64,000 nt of DNA from Rhizobiales bacterium 62-47 (GCA_001899255.1 MKVX01000023.1:1-64000); one strand, 5' to 3'. Shown: positions 8,510-17,952, counted from the stretch's first letter. The notes: a model not told the origin generated them from the sequence alone. Numbers and translations are program-made.

Positions 8510-9295
8510 ATGGGTCGCCTCGAAGGCAAATCGGTCATCATCACCGGCGCAGGTAGCGGCATCGGGCGCGCAGCATCGCTGCTATTCACCAAGGAAGGCG
8601 CCAAGCTGATCGCCGTCGATCGCACCGATGGCGTCAACGAGACTGTCGCGCAGGTGCGCAAGGCAGGCGGCACGGCCGAAGCGGTGATGGCCGATGCAGG
8701 CTTGGAAAAAGACGTGATCGCCTTCATCGAAAAAGCCGTATCGACCTACGGCAGGCTCGACGCGATCTGGGCCAACGCCGGCATCAGCGGCGGGCTGGTG
8801 CCGCTCGCCGAACAGACGGTCGAACATTGGCAGGAAATCCTGCGCATCAATCTGATCGGCCCATTCCTCGCGGTGAAATATGCGATGCCGCATATGATCA
8901 AGCAGAAATACGGCTCAATCGTTTGCACGGCGTCGGTGGCTGGCCTGAAGTCGGGCGCCAGCGGCCACCCTTATGCGGCTTCGAAAGCCGGTGTCATCAG
9001 CCTGGTCCAGACCACGGCCTATTCGCTGTCCGGCACGGGTGTGCGCATCAACGCAGTGTGTCCCGGCCTGATCGAGACCGGCATGACCAAGCCGATCTTC
9101 GACAACGCCAAGCAGCGCGGCACCGATGGCAAGATCGGCCAGCTCAATCCACTTAAACGTGCCGGACAGCCGCACGAACTCGCGGCGATGGGCCTGTTCC
9201 TCGCCAGCGACGACGCGTCATATGTCAACGGACAGGCAATTCCGGTGGATGGCGGCCTCACCGCATCGATGCCCTACGCGGGCAAGCCGATCTGA
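8510..9295 (+). CDS. Short-chain dehydrogenase/reductase
   Basis: A second classical SDR of 261 residues has TGAGSGIG at the N-terminus, NAGISGG for the adenine pocket and YAASKAG for the catalytic Tyr/Lys pair, with TASVAGLKSGASG carrying the catalytic serine. The C-terminus has NGQAIPVDGGLTASMP. It is not a close duplicate of the SDR at 6759-7526. A GGAGAG-type ribosome-binding site lies just before the ATG. It is transcribed away from the histidine phosphatase and converges on the DMT transporter with only 19 bases between stops. Confidence 0.92.
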   Translation: MGRLEGKSVIITGAGSGIGRAASLLFTKEGAKLIAVDRTDGVNETVAQVRKAGGTAEAVMADAGLEKDVIAFIEKAVSTYGRLDAIWANAGISGGLVPLAEQTVEHWQEILRINLIGPFLAVKYAMPHMIKQKYGSIVCTASVAGLKSGASGHPYAASKAGVISLVQTTAYSLSGTGVRINAVCPGLIETGMTKPIFDNAKQRGTDGKIGQLNPLKRAGQPHELAAMGLFLASDDASYVNGQAIPVDGGLTASMPYAGKPI

Positions 9296-9314
9296 CATCA
9301 AGTCACGACACCAC

Positions 9315-10253
9315 TCACAATCCATCGGGCGGCATGCCGGAAGTGCTTGCCGCCACACGACGGAGACGGTCGCGCAGGCGTTCGCGATAGAATGCGTAAA
9401 GGCCTGACGACACGATCACGGCTGCACCGGCGATCATCATCGCGTCCGGCACATCGCTGAAGACAAAATAGCCGAGCAGCATCGCCCACACCAAGGCGGT
9501 GTAGCGGAACGGTGCTACTGCCGAGATATCACCGACGCGCATCGCCATGATGACGCATTGGTAGCCGACCAGCACCAGCACGGCGGCAAGCGCCAGCAAT
9601 CCGACTGAATGGTTGGAAGGCGGCGTCCAGCCGCCGAGCGGAACCAGCATTGCCGCTCCCGCCAGCGTCACCGTGATCGTCGTCAGCAGCGTGATGAACA
9701 TGGAGGGAATTTCGGACGGGATGCGTTTGGTCGCGAGATCACGCACGGTGCAGAAAGCCACCGAGATCAGCGCGAACAGCGAGAACTGGCTGAAGCCTTC
9801 GACGCCCGGCCGGACGATGATCAGCACGCCGATGAAACCCGCCGCAATCGCCATCCAGCGCCGCCAGCCGACTGGTTCGGCAAAAAACAGCGCCGCGCCG
9901 AGGGTGATGGCGAGCGGTAACGCCTGAAAGATCGCCGCGGCATTGGCGAGCGGCATATGCGTGATAGCGGCAAGGAATGAAATCGAGCCGCCGACCTCGC
10001 CCATCACTCGCAGCGCGACAGATTTCACCATCAGCGTGCGCAGCGGACGTATGGCGCGCTGGTGCCAGGTCAGCGCCGCGATCAGCACGATGGCGAAGAC
10101 GCCGCGCACCAGCATGACCTGGCCAAAGTTGATTTCGGCCGACACCGCCTTGGTGATCGCATCGTTCATCGTGAATGCCGCCATGGCCACAGCCATAAGC
10201 AGACTTCCACGCAGGTTGGGGGAGAGAACCAAGATCGTATCCGGATCGGTCAT
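9315..10253 (-). CDS. DMT-superfamily (EamA) membrane transporter
   Basis: This roughly 312-residue protein has ten predicted hydrophobic segments in two EamA repeats, starting AVAMAAFTMNDAITK. It is an inner-membrane drug/metabolite transporter of the RhaT/YdcZ-like kind, commonly an exporter of amino acids or small metabolites. The frame is open to 10328, but that extension is basic and not conserved in style; the ATG at 10253 (MTDPDTILVLSP) is the likely start. It lies downstream of the phosphotransferase gene on the same strand, separated from it by a strong hairpin, so it has its own promoter. Confidence 0.88.
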   Translation of the reverse strand: MTDPDTILVLSPNLRGSLLMAVAMAAFTMNDAITKAVSAEINFGQVMLVRGVFAIVLIAALTWHQRAIRPLRTLMVKSVALRVMGEVGGSISFLAAITHMPLANAAAIFQALPLAITLGAALFFAEPVGWRRWMAIAAGFIGVLIIVRPGVEGFSQFSLFALISVAFCTVRDLATKRIPSEIPSMFITLLTTITVTLAGAAMLVPLGGWTPPSNHSVGLLALAAVLVLVGYQCVIMAMRVGDISAVAPFRYTALVWAMLLGYFVFSDVPDAMMIAGAAVIVSSGLYAFYRERLRDRLRRVAASTSGMPPDGL

Positions 10254-10349
10254 GTGCGGCGAACGCCGTTCGCCGGACCTGTAAGACATCAAGCGCAGCC
10301 GCCAAGGCGCTGGCTTTGCCGCACTCAATTAGAGAATTGCAATGAGAAT

Positions 10350-10377
10350 GAGACGCGATCCGGACGGATCGCGTCTC
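10350..10377 (-). terminator. Rho-independent-type hairpin
   Basis: GAGACGCGATCC (10350-10361) and GGATCGCGTCTC (10366-10377) make a perfect 12-bp stem with a GGAC tetraloop, 11 bases after the stop of the phosphotransferase gene on the reverse strand. A weakly T-rich stretch follows on that strand. Confidence 0.8.
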
Positions 10378-10388
10378 GATGATGTTGC

Positions 10389-11450
10389 TTAAACCGCGCC
10401 GGCCTTCTGCGCGTACTCCCATGACGCCTTCGACAGCGGCACGGTCCGCTTGGCGGACTCCATCGCCTTGGCGCTTGCCGCCGTCCCGTCACGTATCCGG
10501 CCGGCGATACCCTGCGTAATGCCCGCGAGCCGGAACAGATTGTAGGAGAAATACCAATTGAGATCGGCGATGCCGTCGCGGCCTGTCGCCTTGCAGTAAA
10601 TCTCGGCGGCCTCTTCCATCGTCGGAATGTTGAGCGCCTTGAAATCGGCGCCCTGCAGTCCGGGCATGGTCCATTGCATCAAGAGATAGGTGAAGTCGGC
10701 CATCGGATCGCCGAGCGTCGACAACTCCCAGTCCAGCACCGCCTGCACGCGCGGTTCGGTGGCATGGAAGATCATGTTGTCGAGCCGGTAGTCGCCATGC
10801 ACGATGGAAACGCGCTGTTGCTCTGGCACGGTGCGCGGCAGCCACTCGATCAAGTGTTCCATTTCCGGAATGTGCTGCGTTTCCGAGGCGCGATACTGCT
10901 TTGTCCAGCGATCGACCTGACGCGCGAAATAGTTTCCCGGCTTGCCGAAATCGCCGAGTCCGATTTTGTCCGGTTCGTATTGGTGCAACTTCGCCAGCGT
11001 TTCGATCTTGCTGGTGAAGATGGCGCGGCGCGCTTCCGCCGGCTGACTGGGTAACAGCGGATCCCAGAATACGCGGCCCTCTTCCATCGACATGATATAG
11101 AATGCCGCGCCGATCACAGCATCATCGGTGCAAAGCGCATAGGCTTTCGCGACCGGAAAGCCTTGCTTGCCGAGCGCGGCAATGACGCGAAATTCGCGGT
11201 CCACCGCGTGGGCCGATGGCAACAGCTTGCCGAACGGCTTCCGCCGCATAACGTAGGAACGCTGCGGCGTATCGAGCCGATACGTCGGGTTGGACTGGCC
11301 GCCCTTGAATTGCAGAACAGTCAGCGGCCCTTGATAGCCTTCGACATTCTCACGCATCCAGCCGTCGAGGCGAATCTCATCGATCCGATGACGTTCCTCG
11401 ACCGGCTTGGTGCCGGAATATTCTTCATCCTTCCTGACACCTTCGGCCAC
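10389..11450 (-). CDS. Phosphotransferase family protein (ACAD10/LvaA-like APH fold)
   Basis: This 353-residue protein has the aminoglycoside-phosphotransferase kinase fold. The catalytic loop is SIVHGDYRLDNMIFH and the metal-binding DFG equivalent is VLDWELSTLGDPMAD. Proteins of this subgroup sit next to, or are fused to, acyl-CoA dehydrogenases. The fused human ACAD10/ACAD11 and the separate Pseudomonas LvaA phosphorylate 4-hydroxyacyl-CoA on the hydroxyl. Here the acyl-CoA dehydrogenase gene lies directly upstream, 48 bases away, on the same strand. A role in hydroxy-acid catabolism, rather than antibiotic resistance, is therefore inferred. A clear terminator hairpin follows. Confidence 0.88.
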   Translation of the reverse strand: MAEGVRKDEEYSGTKPVEERHRIDEIRLDGWMRENVEGYQGPLTVLQFKGGQSNPTYRLDTPQRSYVMRRKPFGKLLPSAHAVDREFRVIAALGKQGFPVAKAYALCTDDAVIGAAFYIMSMEEGRVFWDPLLPSQPAEARRAIFTSKIETLAKLHQYEPDKIGLGDFGKPGNYFARQVDRWTKQYRASETQHIPEMEHLIEWLPRTVPEQQRVSIVHGDYRLDNMIFHATEPRVQAVLDWELSTLGDPMADFTYLLMQWTMPGLQGADFKALNIPTMEEAAEIYCKATGRDGIADLNWYFSYNLFRLAGITQGIAGRIRDGTAASAKAMESAKRTVPLSKASWEYAQKAGAV

Positions 11451-11498
11451 TACGGCGCTCCCTCGTTTCTTCGCGGGAGCGCCGCAAGACGCTCCCAG

Positions 11499-12734
11499 TT
11501 AGTGAGTGGGAGAATTTGAATACTTCCGAAGTTCAAGTCTGGCAATGGCGCGATTGTGCACCTCATCCGGACCATCGGCCAGACGCATGGTGCGCATCGA
11601 GGCATAATCGCGTGCGAGGCCGGCATCGTCGGACACGCCGGCAGCGCCGAACGCCTGAATGGCGTTATCGATGATCCTCAGCGCCATGTTCGGCGCCGCC
11701 ACCTTGATCATCGCGATCTCGAGCTGCGCGGTCTTGTTGCCGACCTTGTCCATCATGTCAGCTGCCTTGAGGCACAGCAGGCGATTCATCTCGATGTCGG
11801 TGCGCGCTTCGGCGATGCGCTGCTCCCAGATCGAATGCTCGATGATCTTCTTGCCGAACGCAGTGCGCGACGACAGCCGCTTCACCATCTTCTCCAGCGC
11901 CTCCTCGGCTTTGCCGATGGTGCGCATGCAGTGATGGATACGGCCCGGACCGAGGCGGCCCTGAGCGATCTCGAATCCCCGTCCCTCGCCGAGCAGCAGG
12001 TTGCTTGCTGGAACGCGGACGTTTTCCATCAGCACCTGGGCGTGGCCGTGCGGCGCATCGTCGAAACCGAACACCGGCAGCAATTTCTCGACCGTGATGC
12101 CCTTCGAATCGAGCGGCACCAGGATCTGCGATTGCTGCTGATGACGCGGCGCCTTCGGATCGGTCTTGCCCATCACGATGGCGATCTTGCAACGTGGATC
12201 GCCGACACCCGACGACCACCACTTGCGGCCGTTGATGACGTAGTGATCGCCATCCTTCTCGATGCGCGTCTCGATGTTGGTAGCGTCGGACGAAGCCACC
12301 GCCGGCTCGGTCATCAGGAACGCGGAGCGGATTTCGCCCTCCATCAGCGGCCGCAGCCACTGGCGCTTGTTCTCTTTCGAGCCATAGCGCATCAACACTT
12401 CCATGTTGCCGGTATCCGGCGCCGAGCAGTTGAACACTTCCGAGGCCCAGCCGATGTGGCCCATCTCCTCGGCGAGCGGCGCGTATTCGAGATTGCTCAA
12501 TCCCGCACCGCGGAATTCATCATCCTCGTGCTCCGACGGCGGCATGAACATGTTCCAGAGGCCTTCGGCACGCGCCTTCTTCTTCAATTCCTCGACGATC
12601 GAAATCACCTTCCAGCGCTCGCCCTGCTCATCCTGCTGCCGGTAGATCGGCACGGCCGGACGCACATGCTTGGTCATGAACGATTGCACGCGATCGAGCC
12701 ATTCGCGCTGGCGGTCCGACATATTGAAGTCCAT
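11499..12734 (-). CDS. Acyl-CoA dehydrogenase (ACAD10/11 type)
   Basis: This 411-residue flavoprotein oxidises acyl-CoA and passes electrons to ETF. Visible family signatures are [32 protein letters not shown] and [20 protein letters not shown]; the last is typical of the ACAD10/ACAD11-like subgroup. The FAD-contacting C-terminal segment [13 protein letters not shown] and [15 protein letters not shown] complete the fold. The frame is open to 13013, but [16 protein letters not shown] starting at 12734 is the normal N-terminus. It is followed by the partner phosphotransferase and is divergent from a TetR gene, its likely regulator. Confidence 0.93.
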   Translation of the reverse strand: MDFNMSDRQREWLDRVQSFMTKHVRPAVPIYRQQDEQGERWKVISIVEELKKKARAEGLWNMFMPPSEHEDDEFRGAGLSNLEYAPLAEEMGHIGWASEVFNCSAPDTGNMEVLMRYGSKENKRQWLRPLMEGEIRSAFLMTEPAVASSDATNIETRIEKDGDHYVINGRKWWSSGVGDPRCKIAIVMGKTDPKAPRHQQQSQILVPLDSKGITVEKLLPVFGFDDAPHGHAQVLMENVRVPASNLLLGEGRGFEIAQGRLGPGRIHHCMRTIGKAEEALEKMVKRLSSRTAFGKKIIEHSIWEQRIAEARTDIEMNRLLCLKAADMMDKVGNKTAQLEIAMIKVAAPNMALRIIDNAIQAFGAAGVSDDAGLARDYASMRTMRLADGPDEVHNRAIARLELRKYSNSPTH

Positions 12735-12996
12735 GGGGCGGTCCTCACAGGTTGTTGCAAACTTTGGCGGCACTGTCCCGCCGTCGATATTCGACCGCAA
12801 CACAGCTTTCGCGACGCCGTCGCGGCTGCGATGAAAGATCGACCGGCAAGTGGCCAGGAAATATTCGCGCCGGTGGCGCATTGACATTTCCCGACAGTAA
12901 AACGATAGTTTCATACAACTGTTTGAAATGCAACAACCGCGTTGGGCGCCATGCGCATGGGGCCATGAGCGGATGATCGAGCTGAAGCGACGGGCG

Positions 12997-13668
12997 ATGG
13001 CTACGGACCACACCAGAACGGCGATTCTCAGCGCCGCCGAGCGTCTTTACGCCGAGCGTGGCTTCTCGGACGTCACCTTGCGCGACATTGTCGCCGAGGC
13101 CAACGTCAACCTGGCCGCGGTGAACTACCATTTCGGATCGAAGGACGAATTGATCGCGGAGCTGTTTGTGACGCGCAGCATTGTGCTCAATCATGAACGG
13201 CTCGCGGAATTGAAAGCTGCCGAAGACGCGGGCGGCGGCCGCGCGCCAATCGAAGCTGTGATGCGTGCACTGGTCGGGCCGACGCTACGCGGCTGCCTTG
13301 GTCCGGAAAAGCAACGCTCGACCGCCGCGCGTTTCATGATCCGCGCGTCGATTGAGGCGGTACCGCCGATCCGCAAGATCCGCAATCGCGAGATCAGCCA
13401 CCTTCGGCGCTTTGCCGCAGCGATGCGGCGCGCGCTGCCCGGCTGTGCAGATGTCGATATCTACTGGGGACTGCACTTTGCGCTCGCAATGGCGCATCAG
13501 ACCATTCGCGACAGCGAACGGTTGGATAAACTCTCGGAAGGCCTATGCGATCTCGATGACGTCGACGGCGTTATCGACCGTGTAGTCGCCGTTACGACGT
13601 TGGCATTGACGGCGGGCCGCCCCAAGACATCCAAAGCTGTTACATCACGCGACCGCACCGGAACCTGA
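12997..13668 (+). CDS. TetR-family transcriptional regulator
   Basis: This protein of about 223 residues starts with a TetR helix-turn-helix: [20 protein letters not shown], then [20 protein letters not shown]. The larger C-terminal ligand domain is all-helical and variable. In-frame starts exist at 12928, 12973 and 12997; none has a strong ribosome-binding site, and 12997 gives the usual short N-terminal arm. It is divergent from the acyl-CoA dehydrogenase gene across about 260 bases, the common arrangement for repressors of fatty-acid or hydroxy-acid catabolic operons that respond to an acyl-CoA. Confidence 0.9.
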   Translation: MATDHTRTAILSAAERLYAERGFSDVTLRDIVAEANVNLAAVNYHFGSKDELIAELFVTRSIVLNHERLAELKAAEDAGGGRAPIEAVMRALVGPTLRGCLGPEKQRSTAARFMIRASIEAVPPIRKIRNREISHLRRFAAAMRRALPGCADVDIYWGLHFALAMAHQTIRDSERLDKLSEGLCDLDDVDGVIDRVVAVTTLALTAGRPKTSKAVTSRDRTGT

Positions 13669-13688
13669 CGGCGCGCTTCTTCGATGCC

Positions 13689-13898
13689 CTACCCGCGCGG
13701 CTGGAACCGCCGGTATCTCGGTTTGCTTTCAATCGTATGCTCACGATCGTCGTCATTGAGCACAGAGGTGACGAGCTGATCGGTTACGATTTTTTCCATC
13801 ACGATTTGAACGAGGCGGGTGCGGGAAATGCGTCGCACGCGCGCAGCTTCTTCCAGATATTCAGTCTCGATTGGTATGACGACGTTCTTGATCGGCAC
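13689..13898 (-). CDS. Small conserved-type protein, possible ribbon-helix-helix
   Basis: A 69-residue acidic/basic protein with GTG start at 13898 (VPIKNVVIPIETEYLEEAAR onward); GGGGGA lies a few bases before it. An ATG ten codons earlier is also possible. The first beta-like segment followed by EEAARVRRISRTRLVQIVME, which could form two helices, suggests a CopG/MetJ-type DNA-binding fold, though I do not recognise the family with certainty. It ends 20 bases after the convergent TetR gene. Confidence 0.55.
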   Translation of the reverse strand: MPIKNVVIPIETEYLEEAARVRRISRTRLVQIVMEKIVTDQLVTSVLNDDDREHTIESKPRYRRFQPRG

Positions 13899-14000
13899 AC
13901 TGTCCCCCGTGAGCAGAATGAACAAAAATTCATACTCGGGGTTTGATTAGGAAGTTTGGCAAGAATTCGGTGACACCGAGGTTTTGCAGCCTCCGATGTG

Positions 14001-14012
14001 CCACATATGTGG
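14001..14012. promoter_or_regulatory. 12-bp perfect palindrome CCACATATGTGG
   Basis: CCACATATGTGG is self-complementary and lies in the 240-base gene-free stretch between two small reverse-strand genes, about 100 bases upstream of the GTG at 13898. It could be an operator for that gene. Chance occurrence cannot be excluded. Confidence 0.3.
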
Positions 14013-14138
14013 AATGGCGCGGCTACGTCTCTGTTGCGCCGCACGCACGACCGCGCTTGGTCAGCAGGTCTTTCGACCGCAGCACGCGATTACTGGATTA
14101 TCGATGAGCCGCGCGAGGGCCTCAAGCGCGCAGCCAGG

Positions 14139-14378
14139 TCAGCGATTGATATCGGTTTTGCCATTCGGGCTGCCGTCACCGCCGCCGTTGCCGAACCCGT
14201 TGTTACCGTTCTTTCCACCGCCAGAACCGGCAATCGCCGAAGAGTTGAGCGAGGTGGACAACAGCAGGGTGATGGCAGGTGGCGTAACGACCGCGAACCT
14301 GCCACAGGCAGCCAGAAATCTGCGCCGGTCTTCACCTGAATTGGACATCGTCTGGAAATCATTTTCAGGAGTATTCAT
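14139..14378 (-). CDS. Small secreted protein with twin-arginine-like leader and Gly/Asn-rich tail
   Basis: This 79-residue protein has a charged N-region ending in DRRRFLAACGRFAVVTPP, a hydrophobic core (AITLLLSTSLNSSAIAG) and a Gly/Asn-rich tail (GSGGGKNGNNGFGNGGGDG). The GTGGAGG ribosome-binding site 7 bases before the ATG supports translation. It resembles a Tat- or Sec-exported or membrane-anchored small protein; the function is unknown. The region upstream is unusually AT-rich (TTAATATTA), suggesting its own promoter. Confidence 0.7.
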   Translation of the reverse strand: MNTPENDFQTMSNSGEDRRRFLAACGRFAVVTPPAITLLLSTSLNSSAIAGSGGGKNGNNGFGNGGGDGSPNGKTDINR

Positions 14379-14584
14379 ATTAAATCCTCCACGTTAATAT
14401 TAGTTAATTAGCTGTACTTTCCTTGTGGTTGTCAAGAAATGGAGACGTGCAGCAACGTTCCAGCACTCGCTTCGCGATTGCCTGTCGTACAGTGCATTCG
14501 AGTTTGGAACACGCTTGCGGTTGCACACCCTGCGTTATCCGGCGTCGCCCGCCGATCCAAAATAAAAGCGAAATGTCAGGATAT

Positions 14585-14658
14585 TGGAGCGGGTGAAGGG
14601 AATCGAACCCTCGTATTCAGCTTGGAAGGCTGCTGCTCTACCATTGAGCTACACCCGC
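14585..14658 (-). tRNA. tRNA-Gly (anticodon TCC)
   Basis: The reverse strand folds as a standard cloverleaf: acceptor GCGGGTG pairs with CACCCGC, the D-loop is TAGCTCAATGGTAGAGC, the anticodon loop CTTCCAA carries TCC, and the T-arm has GGTTCGATTCC. CCA is encoded at the 3' end (14585-14587). Confidence 0.97.
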
Positions 14659-14759
14659 ATACCCGGCGATGAACTATCACGGCACCGCACAGGTCTCAAC
14701 CGCCCCGGCGGGTAATTTCCGGTGGCGAATATGTCCCCCCGGCCCGGCGAGGACTGCGG

Positions 14760-15002
14760 TCAATCGTCCGCGAACTCGGAGAATATGGCGCGGGTCAGCC
14801 GCCAGCCCCGCGGCTTGGCCCTCTTCGGTACTTCGCCGGACTTGTGCTTCATGATGACCGGCTTGTTTTCCTTGCCACGATACGGCGGCGGCCAATTCGC
14901 CAACCGGGTCCCCTCTGTCTCCACCGGGCGCGGGTAGGCACGTGCGGACCGCAGTCCGACGTCCTTGGAATCGCCAAATCTGGAATCGCGTCGGTTCGCC
15001 AC
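14760..15002 (-). CDS. Small basic hypothetical protein
   Basis: An 80-residue, strongly basic, soluble protein (MANRRDSRFGDSKDVGLRSA onward, ending RGWRLTRAIFSEFADD). It would start with GTG at 15002; AGGAG lies 8 bases upstream, which supports this start. I do not recognise the family. It sits about 100 bases upstream of tRNA-Gly on the same strand. Confidence 0.55.
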   Translation of the reverse strand: MANRRDSRFGDSKDVGLRSARAYPRPVETEGTRLANWPPPYRGKENKPVIMKHKSGEVPKRAKPRGWRLTRAIFSEFADD

Positions 15003-15227
15003 GGCACAATCTCCTGCCCCTCAGGCTTCAAGAAAGAGGTTGATACCGGGTTAATTGGGTGCCTCCGAAGGGCAGCGTGCGGCAGCGCGCCGCAATCGCC
15101 GGATCGTCCATTGCGGCCCTGCCGCGGCTGGCTGCCATGCGATATCCGGACGTGCTAGGCTCAACGCCAACCATTATAGCCAAATCAATATAACGATCGC
15201 GACAAGATCAACAAACGGGAGGCTCTC

Positions 15228-16724
15228 ATGGCACAAGCTCAACCGATTCCCATCAATCGTCATCCTTATGCCGACGGCGGCAAAAAGAAGATGCTGATCG
15301 ACGGTCAGTGGATTGACGCCACGTCGGGCAAGACGTTCGAAACGCACAATCCGGCCACGGGCGAATTGCTGGCGACGGTTGCCGAAGGAGACAAACCGGA
15401 TATCGACAAGGCCGTGGCGGCGGCGCGCCGGGCCTTCGAAGGCCCGTGGAGCAAGTTCACGCCATTCGAACGGCAGAACCTGCTGCTCAGGTTCGCCGAC
15501 CTCGTCGAAAGGCATTTCGACGAACTCAGCACGCTGGATACCCTCGATATGGGCGCGCCGCTCAGCCGCACGCGCGGCGGCCGGCTGCGCGTGCTCGGCA
15601 TGCTACGGTTCTATGCCGGTCAGGCCACGTCGATCCACGGCGAGACCATCGAGAACTCGCTGCCGGGCGAGATCTTCTCTTATACGCTGAAGGAGCCGGT
15701 CGGCGTCGTCGGCGCCATCATTCCGTGGAACAGCCCGCTGACCGCCAGCATCTGGAAGATCGGCCCGGCGCTGGCTACCGGTTGCACCGTCGTGCTCAAG
15801 CCTGCCGAGGAGGCGCCACTGACGCCGCTGCGGCTGGGCGAACTGGCCTTGGAGGCCGGCGTGCCGCCCGGTGTCATCAACGTCGTGCCGGGCTACGGCG
15901 AGACCGCGGGCGCGGCGCTTGCCGCGCATCCCGACGTCGACAAGGTGGCGTTCACCGGCTCGCACCTCACCGGGCAAGCCATCGTCAGGGCCTCGGCCGG
16001 CAACCTCAAGCGCGTCTCGCTCGAACTTGGCGGCAAATCGCCTGACATCGTCTTTGCCGATGCCGACATCGACGCGGCGGTGCCCGGCGCGGCGATGGCG
16101 GTGTTTGCCAACTCCGGCCAGATTTGCAGCGCCGGGACCCGGCTCTTCGTCGAGCAACGCATCTACGACGAGTTCGTCAGCAAGGTCGCCGAATTCGGCA
16201 AGGGCCTGAAGGTCGGCAACGGACTTGACCCCGAAGTCCAGATCGGACCGCTGGTGTCGCAGGAGCAGCTCACGCGCGTCACCAGCTATTTCGAGGTCGG
16301 GCAGAAAGAAGGCGCTTCCGCCGTCGTCGGCGGCAGTCGCCTGACCGAAGGCAAGCTCGACAAAGGCTACTTCGTGCCACCCACGGTCTTCGCCAATGTC
16401 CGTGATGAGATGCGCATCGCGCAGGAGGAAATCTTCGGGCCGGTGATCTCGGCGATCTCCTTCGACGATCCCGAAGAACTGGCGAAGCGCGCCAACGCCA
16501 CCAATTTCGGTCTCGGCAGCGGCGTCTGGACGCGCGATGTCAGCAAGGCGCACAAATTCGCCAAGGCGATCCGTGCCGGCTCGGTCTGGGTCAATTGTTA
16601 TCAGGCGATGGACCCGGCCGTGCCGTTTGGTGGCTACAAGATGAGCGGCTACGGCCGTGAATCCGGCATTCAGCACGTCGAGGAGTATCTCAACGTCAAG
16701 GCGGTATGGATCAAAACGGCCTGA
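15228..16724 (+). CDS. Aldehyde dehydrogenase family protein
   Basis: This 498-residue enzyme is a full-length NAD(P)-dependent aldehyde dehydrogenase. The Rossmann segment is IIPWNSPLTASIWKIGPALA, the catalytic glutamate is in LELGGKSPDIVF and the nucleophilic cysteine in FANSGQICSAGTRLFVE. The C-terminal signature PFGGYKMSGYGRESG is present. It resembles phenylacetaldehyde/betaine-aldehyde-type class 1/2 enzymes, oxidising an aldehyde to a carboxylate, but the substrate cannot be fixed. GGGAGG lies before the ATG. No partner gene adjoins it; it appears monocistronic. Confidence 0.95.
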   Translation: MAQAQPIPINRHPYADGGKKKMLIDGQWIDATSGKTFETHNPATGELLATVAEGDKPDIDKAVAAARRAFEGPWSKFTPFERQNLLLRFADLVERHFDELSTLDTLDMGAPLSRTRGGRLRVLGMLRFYAGQATSIHGETIENSLPGEIFSYTLKEPVGVVGAIIPWNSPLTASIWKIGPALATGCTVVLKPAEEAPLTPLRLGELALEAGVPPGVINVVPGYGETAGAALAAHPDVDKVAFTGSHLTGQAIVRASAGNLKRVSLELGGKSPDIVFADADIDAAVPGAAMAVFANSGQICSAGTRLFVEQRIYDEFVSKVAEFGKGLKVGNGLDPEVQIGPLVSQEQLTRVTSYFEVGQKEGASAVVGGSRLTEGKLDKGYFVPPTVFANVRDEMRIAQEEIFGPVISAISFDDPEELAKRANATNFGLGSGVWTRDVSKAHKFAKAIRAGSVWVNCYQAMDPAVPFGGYKMSGYGRESGIQHVEEYLNVKAVWIKTA

Positions 16725-16867
16725 CCTGACTGCAAGCGAGCGGTGGCGCGCTTGCGGAAGTTACGATCAGTGGCAAAGGGGGCAGTGCCCCTGCCTTCGC
16801 TGCCATTATCGGGAAATTCAAAACGCCGATCAGCCCGAAGGGACGGACTGAGCCGGCTTGTGTCGGC

Positions 16868-16969
16868 TCAGGCCGCGCGCTTTTGTCCGGACCGATAGCC
16901 GTCAACGGCATGGGCGAGGAAAATAGCTCCACTCAGTAAAACACAGATCGCGATAATTGCTTCAAACAT
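16868..16969 (-). CDS. 33-residue single-span membrane peptide
   Basis: The reverse strand from ATG 16969 reads MFEAIIAICVLLSGAIFLAH followed by AVDGYRSGQKRAA and a stop. It is one hydrophobic helix with a short basic tail, the layout of a small inner-membrane protein. AAGGA lies about 10 bases upstream. I believe similar tiny ORFs occur in related genomes, but this is from memory. The gene is convergent with the aldehyde dehydrogenase; the 143 bases between them hold nothing else I can support. Confidence 0.55.
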   Translation of the reverse strand: MFEAIIAICVLLSGAIFLAHAVDGYRSGQKRAA

Positions 16970-17205
16970 CGTCGTCGTCCTTGGCCCAGCGATCTCACGT
17001 AACGGTATGCAGCCCCGCACAGTCAAAAGGAAAACGGCAACGCCCCCGATTCAACGATGCGCTGAGGATTTTCAGCAACAGAATTCGGGCATCCGGTTGC
17101 GCAAGCCGTACCGGCGACGCATGATCGCCGCGAGTTGGCCGCCGATCGGCCGCACATGTTTCGACCGCTACTGGTGAGGACATCCTTCGGAGCGAAGCGA
17201 ACCAC

Positions 17206-17829
17206 ATGATAGCTGGCAGAATCTTCACCCTGCTCCGAAGCGTTGGCATGGCGGCTGCCCTGCTCGGCTCATTCGCCTCATTCGATTCGGCCGCAGCACA
17301 GAGTCGCGCGGCTATCCTGATGCCCGACAGCGCGGAGGCTGGATCGAGCGACTTCCTCGTCAGAAACAAGTACCGCATCGGCAGTGGCAGCACCTCGGCC
17401 GTCGTCAGCACCTCCCCAGGCGAAGCTGTCTCGATCGCGCGGACCGAGGCAGCCAAGGGCCGCAAAGTCATCCTGATCGGCTTCGGTCATGGCACCATCG
17501 ATGTCGCACGGGCACTGGTCGCCGGTGCGCAAGTCAGCGGCGTCGTGCTGGTCTCCGGCGCCTACGATGGCGTTCGCAGCGAATTGAGCTCGCCGGCCAA
17601 GCTTCCGCGTACACTCGCCATCCATCACCGCGCGGATGCATGCGATGTCTCACCGCCGTCTGCGGTAGCGACCTTTGCCAAGTGGGCCGACGGAAGGGTC
17701 GCCGTGCAATGGCTCAACAATCGTGGGCCGCCGGTTCCGGATCCATGCGGCCCCCGCAGCGCGCACGCCTTTTTCATGCGGGATGGCTCGGCGGTGGCCG
17801 CCATCAACGGCTTCATTCGCTCGCGGTGA
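17206..17829 (+). CDS. Secreted alpha/beta-hydrolase-like protein
   Basis: This 207-residue protein has an N-terminal signal peptide (LRSVGMAAALLGSFASFDSA, cleavage near AAAQS). The rest resembles a small alpha/beta-hydrolase: KGRKVILIGFGHGTIDVARA stands where the nucleophile elbow would be but has GFGHG instead of GxSxG, so the nucleophile may be absent or different. LAIHHRADACD and SAHAFFMRDGSAVA could supply acid and base positions. Function unknown. It lies upstream of tRNA-Tyr, which is on the other strand. Confidence 0.72.
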   Translation: MIAGRIFTLLRSVGMAAALLGSFASFDSAAAQSRAAILMPDSAEAGSSDFLVRNKYRIGSGSTSAVVSTSPGEAVSIARTEAAKGRKVILIGFGHGTIDVARALVAGAQVSGVVLVSGAYDGVRSELSSPAKLPRTLAIHHRADACDVSPPSAVATFAKWADGRVAVQWLNNRGPPVPDPCGPRSAHAFFMRDGSAVAAINGFIRSR

Positions 17830-17952
17830 GATAGCTTCCCCAGAGCGACTGCTGCAGACGGACGCGACGTCGGCGAGCCGACTTGCACCAGTCGGGGGAA
17901 CAAGCTCGGCAAACTCTCCGCCTAACGCGGCAATTTCATAGTGAAATCAGGA

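Noticed and set aside
11556-12884. Long forward frame of 442 codons opposite the acyl-CoA dehydrogenase
   Set aside because: Shadow composition (His, Arg, Leu rich) and no domain; the reverse frame is a clear ACAD.
15055-15227. Possible small genes upstream of the aldehyde dehydrogenase
   Set aside because: Frames here are short, Arg-rich and lack ribosome-binding sites; read as promoter region.
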